A stretch of DNA of 14,983 nucleotides from CAZLBV01 sp964557845 (GTDB lineage Bacteria > Acidobacteriota > Aminicenantia > Aminicenantales > Aminicenantaceae). Made by a program: the position numbers and the translations under genes. The stretch is taken from NCBI GenBank assembly GCA_964557845.1, contig CAZLBV010000168.1:1-14983 (forward strand). Reading direction: 5' to 3'. Position 1 is the stretch's first letter; each line of letters opens with the position of its first letter. Below the pieces are notes generated by a model, which was given only the letters and a program-made list of their open reading frames with translations, had not been told where the DNA came from and ran no database searches. This document shows positions 1 to 6,897 of the stretch, piece after piece.

Positions 1-96
1 GGCTGCGGCCTCGTCGTGGTAGTACCCGACCCAGCCTAACCCCTCGGTGCTTGAATAATCCAGTCGGTTTTGCACGGTTTTCAACAACCATCCGTC
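1..96 (-). other. Unrecognised GC-rich open segment at left edge
   Basis: The first ~60 bases are clearly richer in G and C than the rest of the window. The minus strand is open from just below a TAG at 97-99 to the left edge, giving 32 residues that contain the run LGWVGYYHDEAAA and no start codon. Two of the plus frames are also partly open here, one reading VVVVPDPA before a stop. This could be the end of a neighbouring gene or of a mobile element, but I do not recognise it. It may also be non-coding. Confidence 0.2.
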
Positions 97-202
97 CTAT
101 TATCCTCTTGTAAACTATCGTTGATGTGTGGGTCTAAAAATGGAAACGCTGTTTAACAATCAATTGCAAGAATAATTATTTAATTTATTCAATATCAATT
201 AC

Positions 203-232
203 TTGTAAAAAATCCAATCTTGGTATTCTTAT
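203..232 (+). promoter_or_regulatory. Possible promoter of the comEA-like gene
   Basis: TTGTAA at 203-208 and TCTTAT at 227-232 are separated by 18 bases and lie shortly before the ribosome binding site at 249-255. Each box matches the sigma-70 consensus at four or more of six positions. The whole leader (100-259) is AT-rich, so chance matches are likely and this is a weak call. I see nothing else in the leader. Confidence 0.25.
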
Positions 233-259
233 TGCATAGAGAGTGATCAGGAGGTAAAT

Positions 260-577
260 ATGAAAAAAGTTAATCTTAAACTTCTGAGCTTTTCTTTGGT
301 TTTAATGTTTCTTTTTATTGGACTTTTCTCCTTTCAGGTAAAAGGAGAAAAAAAAGCAATCGTTGACAAGATAAACATCAACACTGCTTCTTTGGTCGAG
401 TTGCAAAAATTACCACGGGTAGGAGAGATAGTAGCGCAGAGAATAATTGATTTCAGGAAAGAACATGGCCCCTTTAACAAGATCGAAGAAATTATGAAGG
501 TACCGGGCATCGGAGAAAAGATATTCGCTGAATTAAAAGACCTAATAACTATTGGGTCAAACGGGAAATCAGAATGA
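260..577 (+). CDS. comEA: ComEA-like helix-hairpin-helix DNA-binding protein, exported
   Basis: This 105-residue protein has a lysine start followed by one hydrophobic segment (about residues 7-28), which is a signal peptide or membrane anchor. A ComEA-type tandem helix-hairpin-helix domain follows at about 38-98, with the typical ININTAS entry, LPRVGEIVAQRI as first hairpin and VPGIGEKIFAEL as second. The family binds double-stranded DNA without sequence specificity. In transformable bacteria ComEA is the surface DNA receptor for uptake. Short single-domain members such as this are common in bacteria with no proven competence, so the role is inferred. The start is secure: AGGAGGT at 249-255 lies four bases before the ATG. 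It stands alone on the plus strand and ends in a strong terminator, so it is a single-gene unit convergent with rdgB. Confidence 0.88.
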   Translation: MKKVNLKLLSFSLVLMFLFIGLFSFQVKGEKKAIVDKININTASLVELQKLPRVGEIVAQRIIDFRKEHGPFNKIEEIMKVPGIGEKIFAELKDLITIGSNGKSE

Positions 578-605
578 GAGAAGGAGGTTTCCCTCCTTCT
601 CTTTT
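577..605 (+). terminator. Rho-independent terminator after comEA-like gene
   Basis: A perfect 10-bp stem, GAGAAGGAGG (578-587) with CCTCCTTCTC (592-601), has a four-base loop (TTTC) and is followed by TTTT. It starts at the last base of the stop codon. Read on the minus strand the hairpin lacks a T tract, so it mainly terminates the plus-strand gene. Confidence 0.88.
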
Positions 606-648
606 CCTAAGGATAGAAAAATTCTGACTTTAATCGGTAAAAGTGATC

Positions 649-671
649 AAAAAAACGGCTTCTCTTGAGAA
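649..671 (-). terminator. Weak candidate terminator of the minus-strand operon
   Basis: Downstream of the rdgB stop, the minus strand has the palindrome TTCTCAAGAGAA (660-671), four bases of GCCG, then seven T residues (649-655). The stem is only 4-5 bp and AT-rich, so it would be a weak terminator. It is in the right place for the end of the methyltransferase-ubiA-mgtC-rdgB operon. Confidence 0.3.
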
Positions 672-696
672 CTGGGGGCTGCTGATTAAAATTAGT

Positions 697-1287
697 TCAG
701 GTGAGAAAATTTCTGAGTTTTTTTAAAGCCTTACCCCGGTGGCTGATTTGATTTTTTTCTGTTTCTGACATTTGGGCGAAGGTTTTTCTTAAAGGGGGAT
801 AATAAAATATAGGATCATAACCGAATCCGTTTTTTCCTACTTTTTTAGTGGTAATAAAACCTCCGACAGATTCCTGGATCTCTTTTATAACTTTCCCTTC
901 TCGAGACAGTACCATACAGCATATAAAACGTGCTTTTCTCTGGTCATAAGGAATACCCTTTAACTTTGAAAGGACCTTTTCAATATTTTTTTCATCGTTT
1001 GCATCCGGCCCTGCATATCTGGCGGAGTGGACGCCGGGTTCTCCTTGGAGTCGATCTATCTCTAAACCGGAGTCCTCGGCCAGGGTCAGACCTTCCCATT
1101 CGTTGCCATAAAAGAGGCTTTTACCACGGGCGTTTTCAAGAAAGGTCCATCCACATTCAGGAAAAACCTTGTTAATATGCAGATCTTGCAAATTCACGAT
1201 ATTTTTTATATGGCCGGATAAATATTTTCTGATCTCCCTGGACTTTCCTTGATTAAATGTGGCTACCAGGAGAGCATTATCATTCAT
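697..1287 (-). CDS. rdgB: XTP/dITP diphosphatase (RdgB/HAM1 family)
   Basis: This 196-residue cytosolic enzyme belongs to the Ham1/RdgB family, which hydrolyses non-canonical purine triphosphates (dITP, ITP, XTP) to monophosphate and pyrophosphate, keeping deaminated bases out of nucleic acids. Length is usual for the family. Visible signatures are the N-terminal ATFNQGK substrate loop (residues 9-15), TFLENARGKS (about 49-58), the metal/catalytic segment LAEDSGLEID followed by PGVHSARYAG, the nucleotide-binding NGFGYDPIF, and the C-terminal MSETEKNQISHRGKAL. All expected catalytic residues appear present. Its ATG lies inside the end of the upstream mgtC-like gene with an 8-base overlap (ATGAATGA), implying translational coupling. 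It is the last gene of the operon. Confidence 0.95.
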   Translation of the reverse strand: MNDNALLVATFNQGKSREIRKYLSGHIKNIVNLQDLHINKVFPECGWTFLENARGKSLFYGNEWEGLTLAEDSGLEIDRLQGEPGVHSARYAGPDANDEKNIEKVLSKLKGIPYDQRKARFICCMVLSREGKVIKEIQESVGGFITTKKVGKNGFGYDPIFYYPPLRKTFAQMSETEKNQISHRGKALKKLRNFLT

Positions 1288-1927
1288 TTTTTATTTCGAG
1301 GATACCATCTATATCACTAAGATCTTGGTTGAACTTTTGTTCTTTCTCGTCGTCCGCCGTAAAGGAAAACTTGATAATGGAAAGATTTCCATCTATTTTT
1401 TGGGAGATTGCATCGAATTTAATCCCTTCGTGAAGGGCTAATCTTTTTAAATTAATTAGAACATCTTTTTCGGTCTGCGTTTTTAATTGATATCGGAAAG
1501 CGGATTTTCGGAGCCCCATCTCTTCGAATTTTTCGAATATTACCAGTGTGAATATGAGGAGTATGCAGTAAACGATAGCGGCCATATAGTAACCAGCGCC
1601 GATGACAAGTCCAAGACCTGCAACCGCCCATAGAGTCGCTGCGGTTGTCAAACCGGTTACACTTCCACGAGCTTGAATGATCGTTCCTGCACCAATAAAT
1701 CCTATTCCTGTGATCACTCCTGCAGCTATCCGGGAAAGATCGGATTGACTGAATATCTCCTCATGTAAAAGCAGTATGGAAAGGATCATCATCATGGTCG
1801 CTCCCATACAGATCAATATATGCGTCCGGAAACCTGCAGGTTTATGACTCGTTTCTCTTTCCAAGCCAATCAGGCCACCCAGCGCTATTGACAGAAAAAG
1901 CTTAAGGATTATTTCAATTGTACTCAT
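1280..1927 (-). CDS. MgtC/SapB-family inner-membrane protein
   Basis: This 215-residue protein has an N-terminal MgtC domain with about five membrane segments (residues ~5-135) and a soluble C-terminal domain (~145-215) like the ACT-type tail of longer MgtC relatives. Signatures are GGLIGLERE near residue 17, RTHILICMGA (~34-43), the conserved AAGVITGIGFIGAGTI, and GLTTAATLWAVAGLGLVIGAGYY. MgtC in Salmonella supports growth at low magnesium and inhibits the F-type ATP synthase. Many environmental relatives are unstudied, so only family membership is firm. It lies 90 bp downstream of the prenyltransferase gene, overlaps rdgB by 8 bases, and has no strong ribosome binding site before its ATG. 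Confidence 0.9.
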   Translation of the reverse strand: MSTIEIILKLFLSIALGGLIGLERETSHKPAGFRTHILICMGATMMMILSILLLHEEIFSQSDLSRIAAGVITGIGFIGAGTIIQARGSVTGLTTAATLWAVAGLGLVIGAGYYMAAIVYCILLIFTLVIFEKFEEMGLRKSAFRYQLKTQTEKDVLINLKRLALHEGIKFDAISQKIDGNLSIIKFSFTADDEKEQKFNQDLSDIDGILEIKNE

Positions 1928-1957
1928 TTTTTACCCATTTTACCCAGATAATTCATG

Positions 1958-1972
1958 ATGATAATGTATCAT
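1958..1972. promoter_or_regulatory. Short inverted repeat upstream of mgtC-like gene
   Basis: ATGATA-ATG-TATCAT is a perfect 6-bp inverted repeat in the 90-bp gap between the prenyltransferase and mgtC-like genes, about 30 bases before the mgtC start. It could be a small operator. At this length in AT-rich DNA it could also be chance. I see no convincing promoter in this gap. Confidence 0.22.
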
Positions 1973-2017
1973 ATTTGAATGGATCAAACAATTATAGAAT
2001 TTTATGAATAATTCAGG

Positions 2018-2926
2018 TCAGTAGCCGATCTTTTCTTTAATTGAAAAAATAATATATACGATCAGCATCAAGACTGTGTAAATCGAGAAAAAAGAAAATT
2101 TCAGAAGCCTTTCCGGTTCTTCCATGACTTCTTTCTCTCTTAAAGTTTTTCTTAATATTAGAAGAAAAAAAACCAGGATCAAAGGGGATAAATAAATATA
2201 GGATTGAAGCTTGAATGAACAAGCAAAAATGTAATAAGTCACAAAAAATATGACAGCACTTACCAACATTCCAAAAAGCAGGGAGGTCTTGGAATATTTT
2301 TTCATAGATTTCCTGTATTCCACTGCTTTATCCTTTAGATAACGGAATTCAGAGAGCCTTTTTGCCACCATTAGAAAATTACCAAAAGACCACCAGCACA
2401 AAAGCAGGGACATAGGAGGGAAAAGCGAGATCGGTGCAAAGGTGTACCATCCTATAAAAAAGCGGATCGGATTATTAGCGGATTCAGAAATGGAATCCAA
2501 AAAAGGGATATCCTTGGTTCTTATAGGTTTGATATTATAAATAAACCCGGCGATTAAAAGGGCTAGAAGTGAGAGAAAAAAAGGCTTTGAAAATATAATA
2601 AATGCCGTGATCAAGCTTGCAAGTACCAGAGTTATTCCCATAAAAAGAAATGGTCTTCTTTTTATTTGTCCTTGTACAACCGGCCTGTTTCTTTTGGTGG
2701 GATGATGGATATCAAAGGGCGCATCGACTATTTCATTGATAATGTAATTTGCGGTTGAAATACCCCAAGTTAGCAGAAATGCCAAGGAACTCCGAAACAG
2801 AAGTTCTGAAATACTGTATTGAGCAAAATAATCACGGTAGAGAAAGAAAAAAGCGCTGCATCCTACAAAAATGGCCAGGCTTCTTGGCCATCTTCCCAGG
2901 CGCATGGCTTCATAGTATTCTTTCAT
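2018..2926 (-). CDS. UbiA-family membrane prenyltransferase, DPPR-synthase-like
   Basis: This polytopic membrane protein (302 residues from the ATG used here) has about eight hydrophobic segments. The first aspartate-rich motif of the UbiA superfamily reads NEIVDAPFD (about residues 64-72), followed by HPTKRNRPV. The second lies in YNIKPIRTKDIPFLDSISES. The superfamily transfers a prenyl group from prenyl diphosphate onto an acceptor. The KR-rich segment after the fourth or fifth helix (VAKRLSEFRYL) and the motif spacing resemble decaprenyl-phosphate phosphoribosyltransferase more than quinone prenyltransferases, but this assignment is tentative. A longer frame begins with TTG at 2956. I prefer the ATG at 2926 because AAAGGA lies about eight bases before it. 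The gene overlaps the methyltransferase by 17 bases. The first motif has NE where ND is usual. Confidence 0.82.
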   Translation of the reverse strand: MKEYYEAMRLGRWPRSLAIFVGCSAFFFLYRDYFAQYSISELLFRSSLAFLLTWGISTANYIINEIVDAPFDIHHPTKRNRPVVQGQIKRRPFLFMGITLVLASLITAFIIFSKPFFLSLLALLIAGFIYNIKPIRTKDIPFLDSISESANNPIRFFIGWYTFAPISLFPPMSLLLCWWSFGNFLMVAKRLSEFRYLKDKAVEYRKSMKKYSKTSLLFGMLVSAVIFFVTYYIFACSFKLQSYIYLSPLILVFFLLILRKTLREKEVMEEPERLLKFSFFSIYTVLMLIVYIIFSIKEKIGY

Positions 2927-3839
2927 TCCGATGTTCCTTTCTCGCGTATACTTCAAAAGAATCGAGAAGAGCTAATTTTATCGGGATCTTTTTCCAAAAT
3001 AAAGCCATCTTCTGGTTTTTTATAAGAAATTTAAAGATCGGTTTTCGGGAAAAGATGTAATAAGCACTGAAAGTCCAAGAATACCTCTTTATCTTTTCTA
3101 TCTGAAATCCTGCTCTTCTGAGCAGGTAGATCAAGCTTTTCTTGTTGAAATACGCCAGATGTGCAGGCCTGAAATGCCACCAATTTCGCCCTGTTATTCG
3201 GGCGGCAAGGCTGTTCAAATCTGGGGTTACCATGCATAAAGTCCCTCCCGGCTTTAAAATTTCATAAGCACGGGAAACAGCAGTATAAGGATCTGGAATG
3301 TGTTCAATAATATCCACCATGGTTATTGCTGTGACCTTGTTTGGTAAGATGGACAAAGTGGAAAAGTTTCCCAGCCGAACTTTTATTCCGTATTTTTTTT
3401 CTGCTGTTTCAACCCCCCAGAGTGATGTTTCTGCACCATCTGGATGCCAGCCTCGGTTAAGGGCTTTGTTTAATAGGATGCCGGTTGCGGCCCCTACATC
3501 GAATAGGACTCCTTTTTCAGGGTGCATCTTTTCCAGCCTGGATAGGATACGTTTAAAATTTTTTCCCCTCCCGGAAGCTTCTTGTTCATAATCGGGATCT
3601 TTGATCTTGGCATATAAGGAATCGATCAATTCGGTTGTAGGGCAGGGATTGGCAAAAACATGGGAGCAGTTTTGACATCGGGTGAGATCCCAGGTTTTTC
3701 CATAAGCGTTGTCTGTGATCATAAATTGTTTTTCAGAAAGGCTTCCTAAATCTATAGAGCTCATTCTATAAGATTGAAGCTGCTGGCTTCCGCAGACCGG
3801 GCATTCTTTGATTATTTCCAACTTTGAAATTTTTGACAT
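2910..3839 (-). CDS. Class I SAM-dependent methyltransferase with N-terminal zinc-ribbon
   Basis: This is a 309-residue protein from the ATG at 3839. Residues 13-16 (CPVC) and 55-58 (CQNC) form a four-cysteine zinc-ribbon-like head. It is followed by a Methyltransf_23-type Rossmann domain with motif I VLFDVGAATG (about 111-120), DIIEHIPDP (about 176-184) and ILKPGGTL. The C-terminal part, including RNWWHFRPAHLAYF, fits the family often found in glycan and lipid-sugar clusters. Substrate is unknown. An alternative TTG at 3869 falls at or before the predicted transcription start, so I reject it. No clear ribosome binding site precedes either start. It is the first gene of an overlapping operon with the UbiA-family enzyme, which suggests shared work on a lipid-linked or membrane product (inference). 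Confidence 0.85.
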   Translation of the reverse strand: MSKISKLEIIKECPVCGSQQLQSYRMSSIDLGSLSEKQFMITDNAYGKTWDLTRCQNCSHVFANPCPTTELIDSLYAKIKDPDYEQEASGRGKNFKRILSRLEKMHPEKGVLFDVGAATGILLNKALNRGWHPDGAETSLWGVETAEKKYGIKVRLGNFSTLSILPNKVTAITMVDIIEHIPDPYTAVSRAYEILKPGGTLCMVTPDLNSLAARITGRNWWHFRPAHLAYFNKKSLIYLLRRAGFQIEKIKRYSWTFSAYYIFSRKPIFKFLIKNQKMALFWKKIPIKLALLDSFEVYARKEHRNERIL

Positions 3840-3872
3840 GATGGAGAAATATTTTTTGTCTAAATACAAGCT

Positions 3873-3901
3873 TTTTTAGCATTGATAAAGATGAATGTCA
3901 A
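3873..3901 (-). promoter_or_regulatory. Predicted sigma-70 promoter of methyltransferase-ubiA-mgtC-rdgB operon
   Basis: On the minus strand a perfect TTGACA (3896-3901) is followed after exactly 17 bases by TAAAAA (3873-3878). Transcription would start near 3866, about 27 bases before the methyltransferase ATG. It lies in the only gap between the decayed regulatory block and the intact operon, which fits a separate transcription unit. Confidence 0.6.
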
Positions 3902-3912
3902 TGAAAACTAAG

Positions 3913-4932
3913 TTATTGTTGAACCATCTCCAGCTTTTTAAGCTCGATTTTTACCAGGTATTCAGTTCCCCAACATTTAAGTGTATATTTCCCTCCGGTA
4001 TCTTTGCCGCAAGATAATATTTTTGGGCCCATAACTATGCAATCTGTTGTTTTGAACCTCTGTCCAGGTAGAAGGGAATAAGTACATTCATTTTCATTGG
4101 GCTGAAAAATGACCAGAGAACTGGGATCATCAATTTTATTATGGGGGCTAAAGGAACAGATGATCCTGCCGTCCTTTTGTATATGAAGACCGGAAAGTTC
4201 ATCCATGAACACAGGTGAAAAAAAAGTCATCTGTTCTTACTGATCTTTTAATAAGATTAATCTGATCTGAGACCGGCTTGAATTATTGTTAGGATCAGAA
4301 TCTTCCTCACTGATAACAAGCCTGGTATCCTGATCATATCCATAAAGCCCGGTAATTTTTCCGGGGATTCCAGACCAAGTAAGAGTTGTATTGTTTGCCC
4401 GATCCCATTTTTTCAGAGTTCCTTCATTGCTCCCCGAGAAACAGCTGCCGTAATAATCACAAGTTAAAGAGCTTACGGCATGTTCATGGGCCATAATGGC
4501 AAAGACTTCATGTTCAGAAAAGTCCCAGAAAGTAATAATGCCATCTTGGTGGCCAGTCATTAGGCGTTTTAGAGCAATGGGTATCAAAGAGCAAGCAGGA
4601 GAGTCCAATGGATTGAATAGAGTCAGGGGGTTCTGTTCAAAGGATACAAGTACTAAGTTTCCATCCCGATTCAGGATATAAAGATCACGGCCCCAAAGTC
4701 TTAGTTCTGAAACTTCATCGATATCAGTATAAAAAATGCGATTGTCTATGAAGGTCAGAATGAATACTTTCCCTGACCTGCCTGCCCCGGCAAGTTGATC
4801 TTGGGCATAAAATCTTAAAAAGGACGGTTCTAAATCATCGACATTTAATGAGAAAAGAAGATTTGGTTGTCTTTTTGGATCATTGTTAAGGTCCAAATAA
4901 AATTTTCTCTCTTGAGCCTGAAAACGAGACAC
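3913..4932 (-). pseudogene. WD40-like beta-propeller gene split by an in-frame TAA
   Basis: Two consecutive open segments, 4932-4237 (231 residues) and 4230-3913 (105 residues), lie in the same frame, separated only by TAA GAA CAG before an ATG. Together they make about 339 residues, the size of one complete propeller. Repeated hydrophobic/GxD patterns occur throughout. The clearest blades are MTGHQDGIITFWDF (about residues 125-138) and SGSNEGTLKKWD (about 167-178). The second segment continues with similar strands (GLHIQKDGRIICSFS). The start is a GTG with GGGAG five bases upstream. No signal peptide is seen. The function is unknown; such propellers are usually protein-binding platforms. Two separate short genes are possible, but continuity of frame and fold favours one broken gene. 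Confidence 0.6.
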
Positions 4933-4957
4933 TCGTTCTCCCGGCCAATTTAATTTT

Positions 4958-5642
4958 TTAAAAAGTGAAATTTTCCTCTCTCACCTGAAGATTTTTTCTA
5001 TCGAAATTAAGAGAACTCTTAGCTTGAGGGAATTCACCCAGCTTCATCTGTGATCCGAACGCATACCTCTCCTTGGAAAAGATTTTAATTTACTGCAGGC
5101 AGTTCTATTTCGGCAATAATTTTAATGGACTTAAGAAATCCATATACGATTCCGACCAAGGCAGAATTTTTATTCTCCCTTTTGATCCAGGTGTGACCAT
5201 GCATTAAGATCAGGTCATCAGGCATTTTTGGTACTTCAGGAGCATTTATGGTTTGACCTTTTAATTCCTGGGTGGGAAAAACCCTGGAGACCATGCTCCT
5301 GAGTTCCTTAGGTGTAAATGGTTTAGCCAAAAAATCAAAAGCCCCCAATTTAACTGAGTCTACCGCTGTTTTTATGGTGGGATATCCGGTTACTATAATA
5401 ATGTTAACCTCTGGCCTTTGGGTTTTTAAAAAATTCAGCAGTTCCATCCCGCTGATCCCTGGCATCATAAGATCAGTAATGACGAGATCATATTGATTGT
5501 CTTTTTCCTTATTAATTGCTTCTTCTCCGTTTAAGGCTGTGTCGATATTATATTCGTCGCAAATAATTGCCTGCCGGATGCTTTTACATACATTGATCTC
5601 GTCATCTACGATCAAGATCTTTTTTTTATTCATGGTGTTCAA
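4958..5642 (-). pseudogene. Response regulator with GcvH-like C-terminal domain, truncated
   Basis: The open part (5642-5085, 185 residues) has an intact receiver domain (residues ~7-122) with the acidic pair VDDE, phospho-acceptor aspartate in VITDLMMPG and lysine in LAKPFTP. After a short linker comes the beginning of a lipoyl-carrier-like fold as in glycine-cleavage H protein: LMHGHTWIKRENK and AEIELPAVN. A TAA at 5085-5087 stops it. The same frame continues NLFQGEVCVRITDEAG to a TGA at 5034-5036. A one-base shift there gives GEFPQAKSS and runs on to a TAA at 4958, so the domain has decayed. No lipoyl-lysine motif is seen. The start is TTG at 5642, with AGGAGG five bases upstream and a TTGA overlap with the ancestral kinase stop. 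The 185-residue product may still be made and functional. Confidence 0.6.
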
Positions 5643-6892
5643 ACCGACCTCCTTTGGGTGTTTTTATCTTCTATAGGAAAGCTGACAATAAAAGCAGATC
5701 CCTTACCCAGTTCGCTTTCAATATCAATATTTCCTTAGTGTTGTTTGATGATCCCATAACTAACTGCCAATCCCAGGCCAGTACCGGTGCTTTTTGTGGT
5801 GAAAAAAGGATCGAATAATTTGTGGATATTTTCTTTAGGTATGCCGATCCCGGTATCTATGAAGGCTATTTCGACATATTTTTCATCTTTGGTCAGATAG
5901 GTCTCAATGGTGAGCGTTCCTCCTTTAGGCATAGCGTCTGAGGCATTCATCATTAGGTTTAGGAATACTTGTTTGATTTTATCTCTGTCCAGTTTGATCA
6001 AAGGAATTTCCGTTGAGAATTTTTTTAGTGACTTTTATATTATGGAATGAAACCTGATCTTGGACAAGATCTTTAGTTTGATTGAGAATATCATTGACTT
6101 CTATATATGCTTTCTGGGGAGGATTCTGCCTGGAGAACTCAAGCAGCCCTTTCACGATCTGACTACACCTGGAAGTCTCTTCTGCAATAAGGTCCAGGCT
6201 CTCGAAAAAAGCATGGTTTTTATCGGTTTTTTCCAGCATGAGATGCGTGTTGATAAGAATAGAGGTTAAGGGGTTGTTGATCTCATGGGCGACTCCTGAT
6301 GCCATTTTCCCCAGAGAAGCCAATTTTTCCGATTGTATCAATGAATCCTGAGTTTCCTGAAGTTCTCTGGTTCTTTCTTCAACTCTCTTTTCAAGCGTTT
6401 TTCCCCATTGGAGCAGCTTATCATTGGCTTTCCTCAAGTTCTCTGTCATCTGGTTAAATGATTGTGCTAATTGTCCCACTTCATCCTGAAGGTCGATCTC
6501 GACTTTATGGCTGAGATCTCCCTGGGCGATTTCTTGGGTGGCATGGAGCATTTTTTTCAGCGGGTGTATTATGATGGTCGAGGTTGTAAAGGACATCATA
6601 GCCAGAAGTAAGACGACACAGAGAAAAGCGATTCCGGTAAATGTAACCATGACTTGTTTCTTAGGTCTATATAGGGTTTCTCCAGCATTCCTACATAAAG
6701 AATTCCGATTATATTATTCTCGATGTCCATTATCGGTTCATAGGCAGAGATATACCAATCATTGACTACAAAGGCTCCCAAGGAAATAACCACTAAATAA
6801 CTTAGGAGGAACTTTGCCCTAAGCGGCAAGTTCAGGAACTGCACTGCTAATTTTGAAGAAGATAAAGAAGTAAGAAATTTCTGTTTCTGCAT
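5639..6892 (-). pseudogene. Membrane sensor histidine kinase, multiply disrupted
   Basis: Three frames together encode one kinase: TM1 (~residues 27-43), the end of a Cache-type sensor (NDWYISAYEPI and GILYVGMLEKPY), TM2, a HAMP domain (HPLKKML to EVGQLAQSFNQM), a coiled coil, the H-box GVAHEINNPLTS, the N-box VFLNLMMNASDAM, the G1 box DTGIGIPKENI and the G2 box TGTGLGLAVSYG. A one-base loss near 6660-6665 shifts the frame after EKPYIDL. A second shift lies in a run of seven A around 6020-6026. A TAA at 5735-5737 then interrupts KQH-stop-GNIDIES, and the frame runs on to its natural TGA at 5639-5641. Most of the sensor domain between TM1 and NDWYI is missing. The gene starts five bases after the GDH stop with a poor ribosome site. 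It was evidently paired with the adjacent response regulator. Confidence 0.85.
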
Positions 6893-6897
6893 CTTTT

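Noticed and set aside
2910..3869. Longer methyltransferase starting at TTG 3869
   Set aside because: The predicted promoter places transcription start near 3866, and no ribosome site precedes the TTG.
6640..6670. Programmed -1 ribosomal frameshift in the kinase
   Set aside because: The sequence around CCTAAGAAAC is not a slippery heptamer and no stem-loop follows; a one-base loss fits, and further lesions lie downstream.
3913..6892. Reassignment of TAA to a sense codon, suggested by in-frame TAA in three genes
   Set aside because: The HdrA-like gene, hypA and other intact genes end at TAA at the expected family C-termini, and the broken genes also carry frameshifts, so decay explains the data better.
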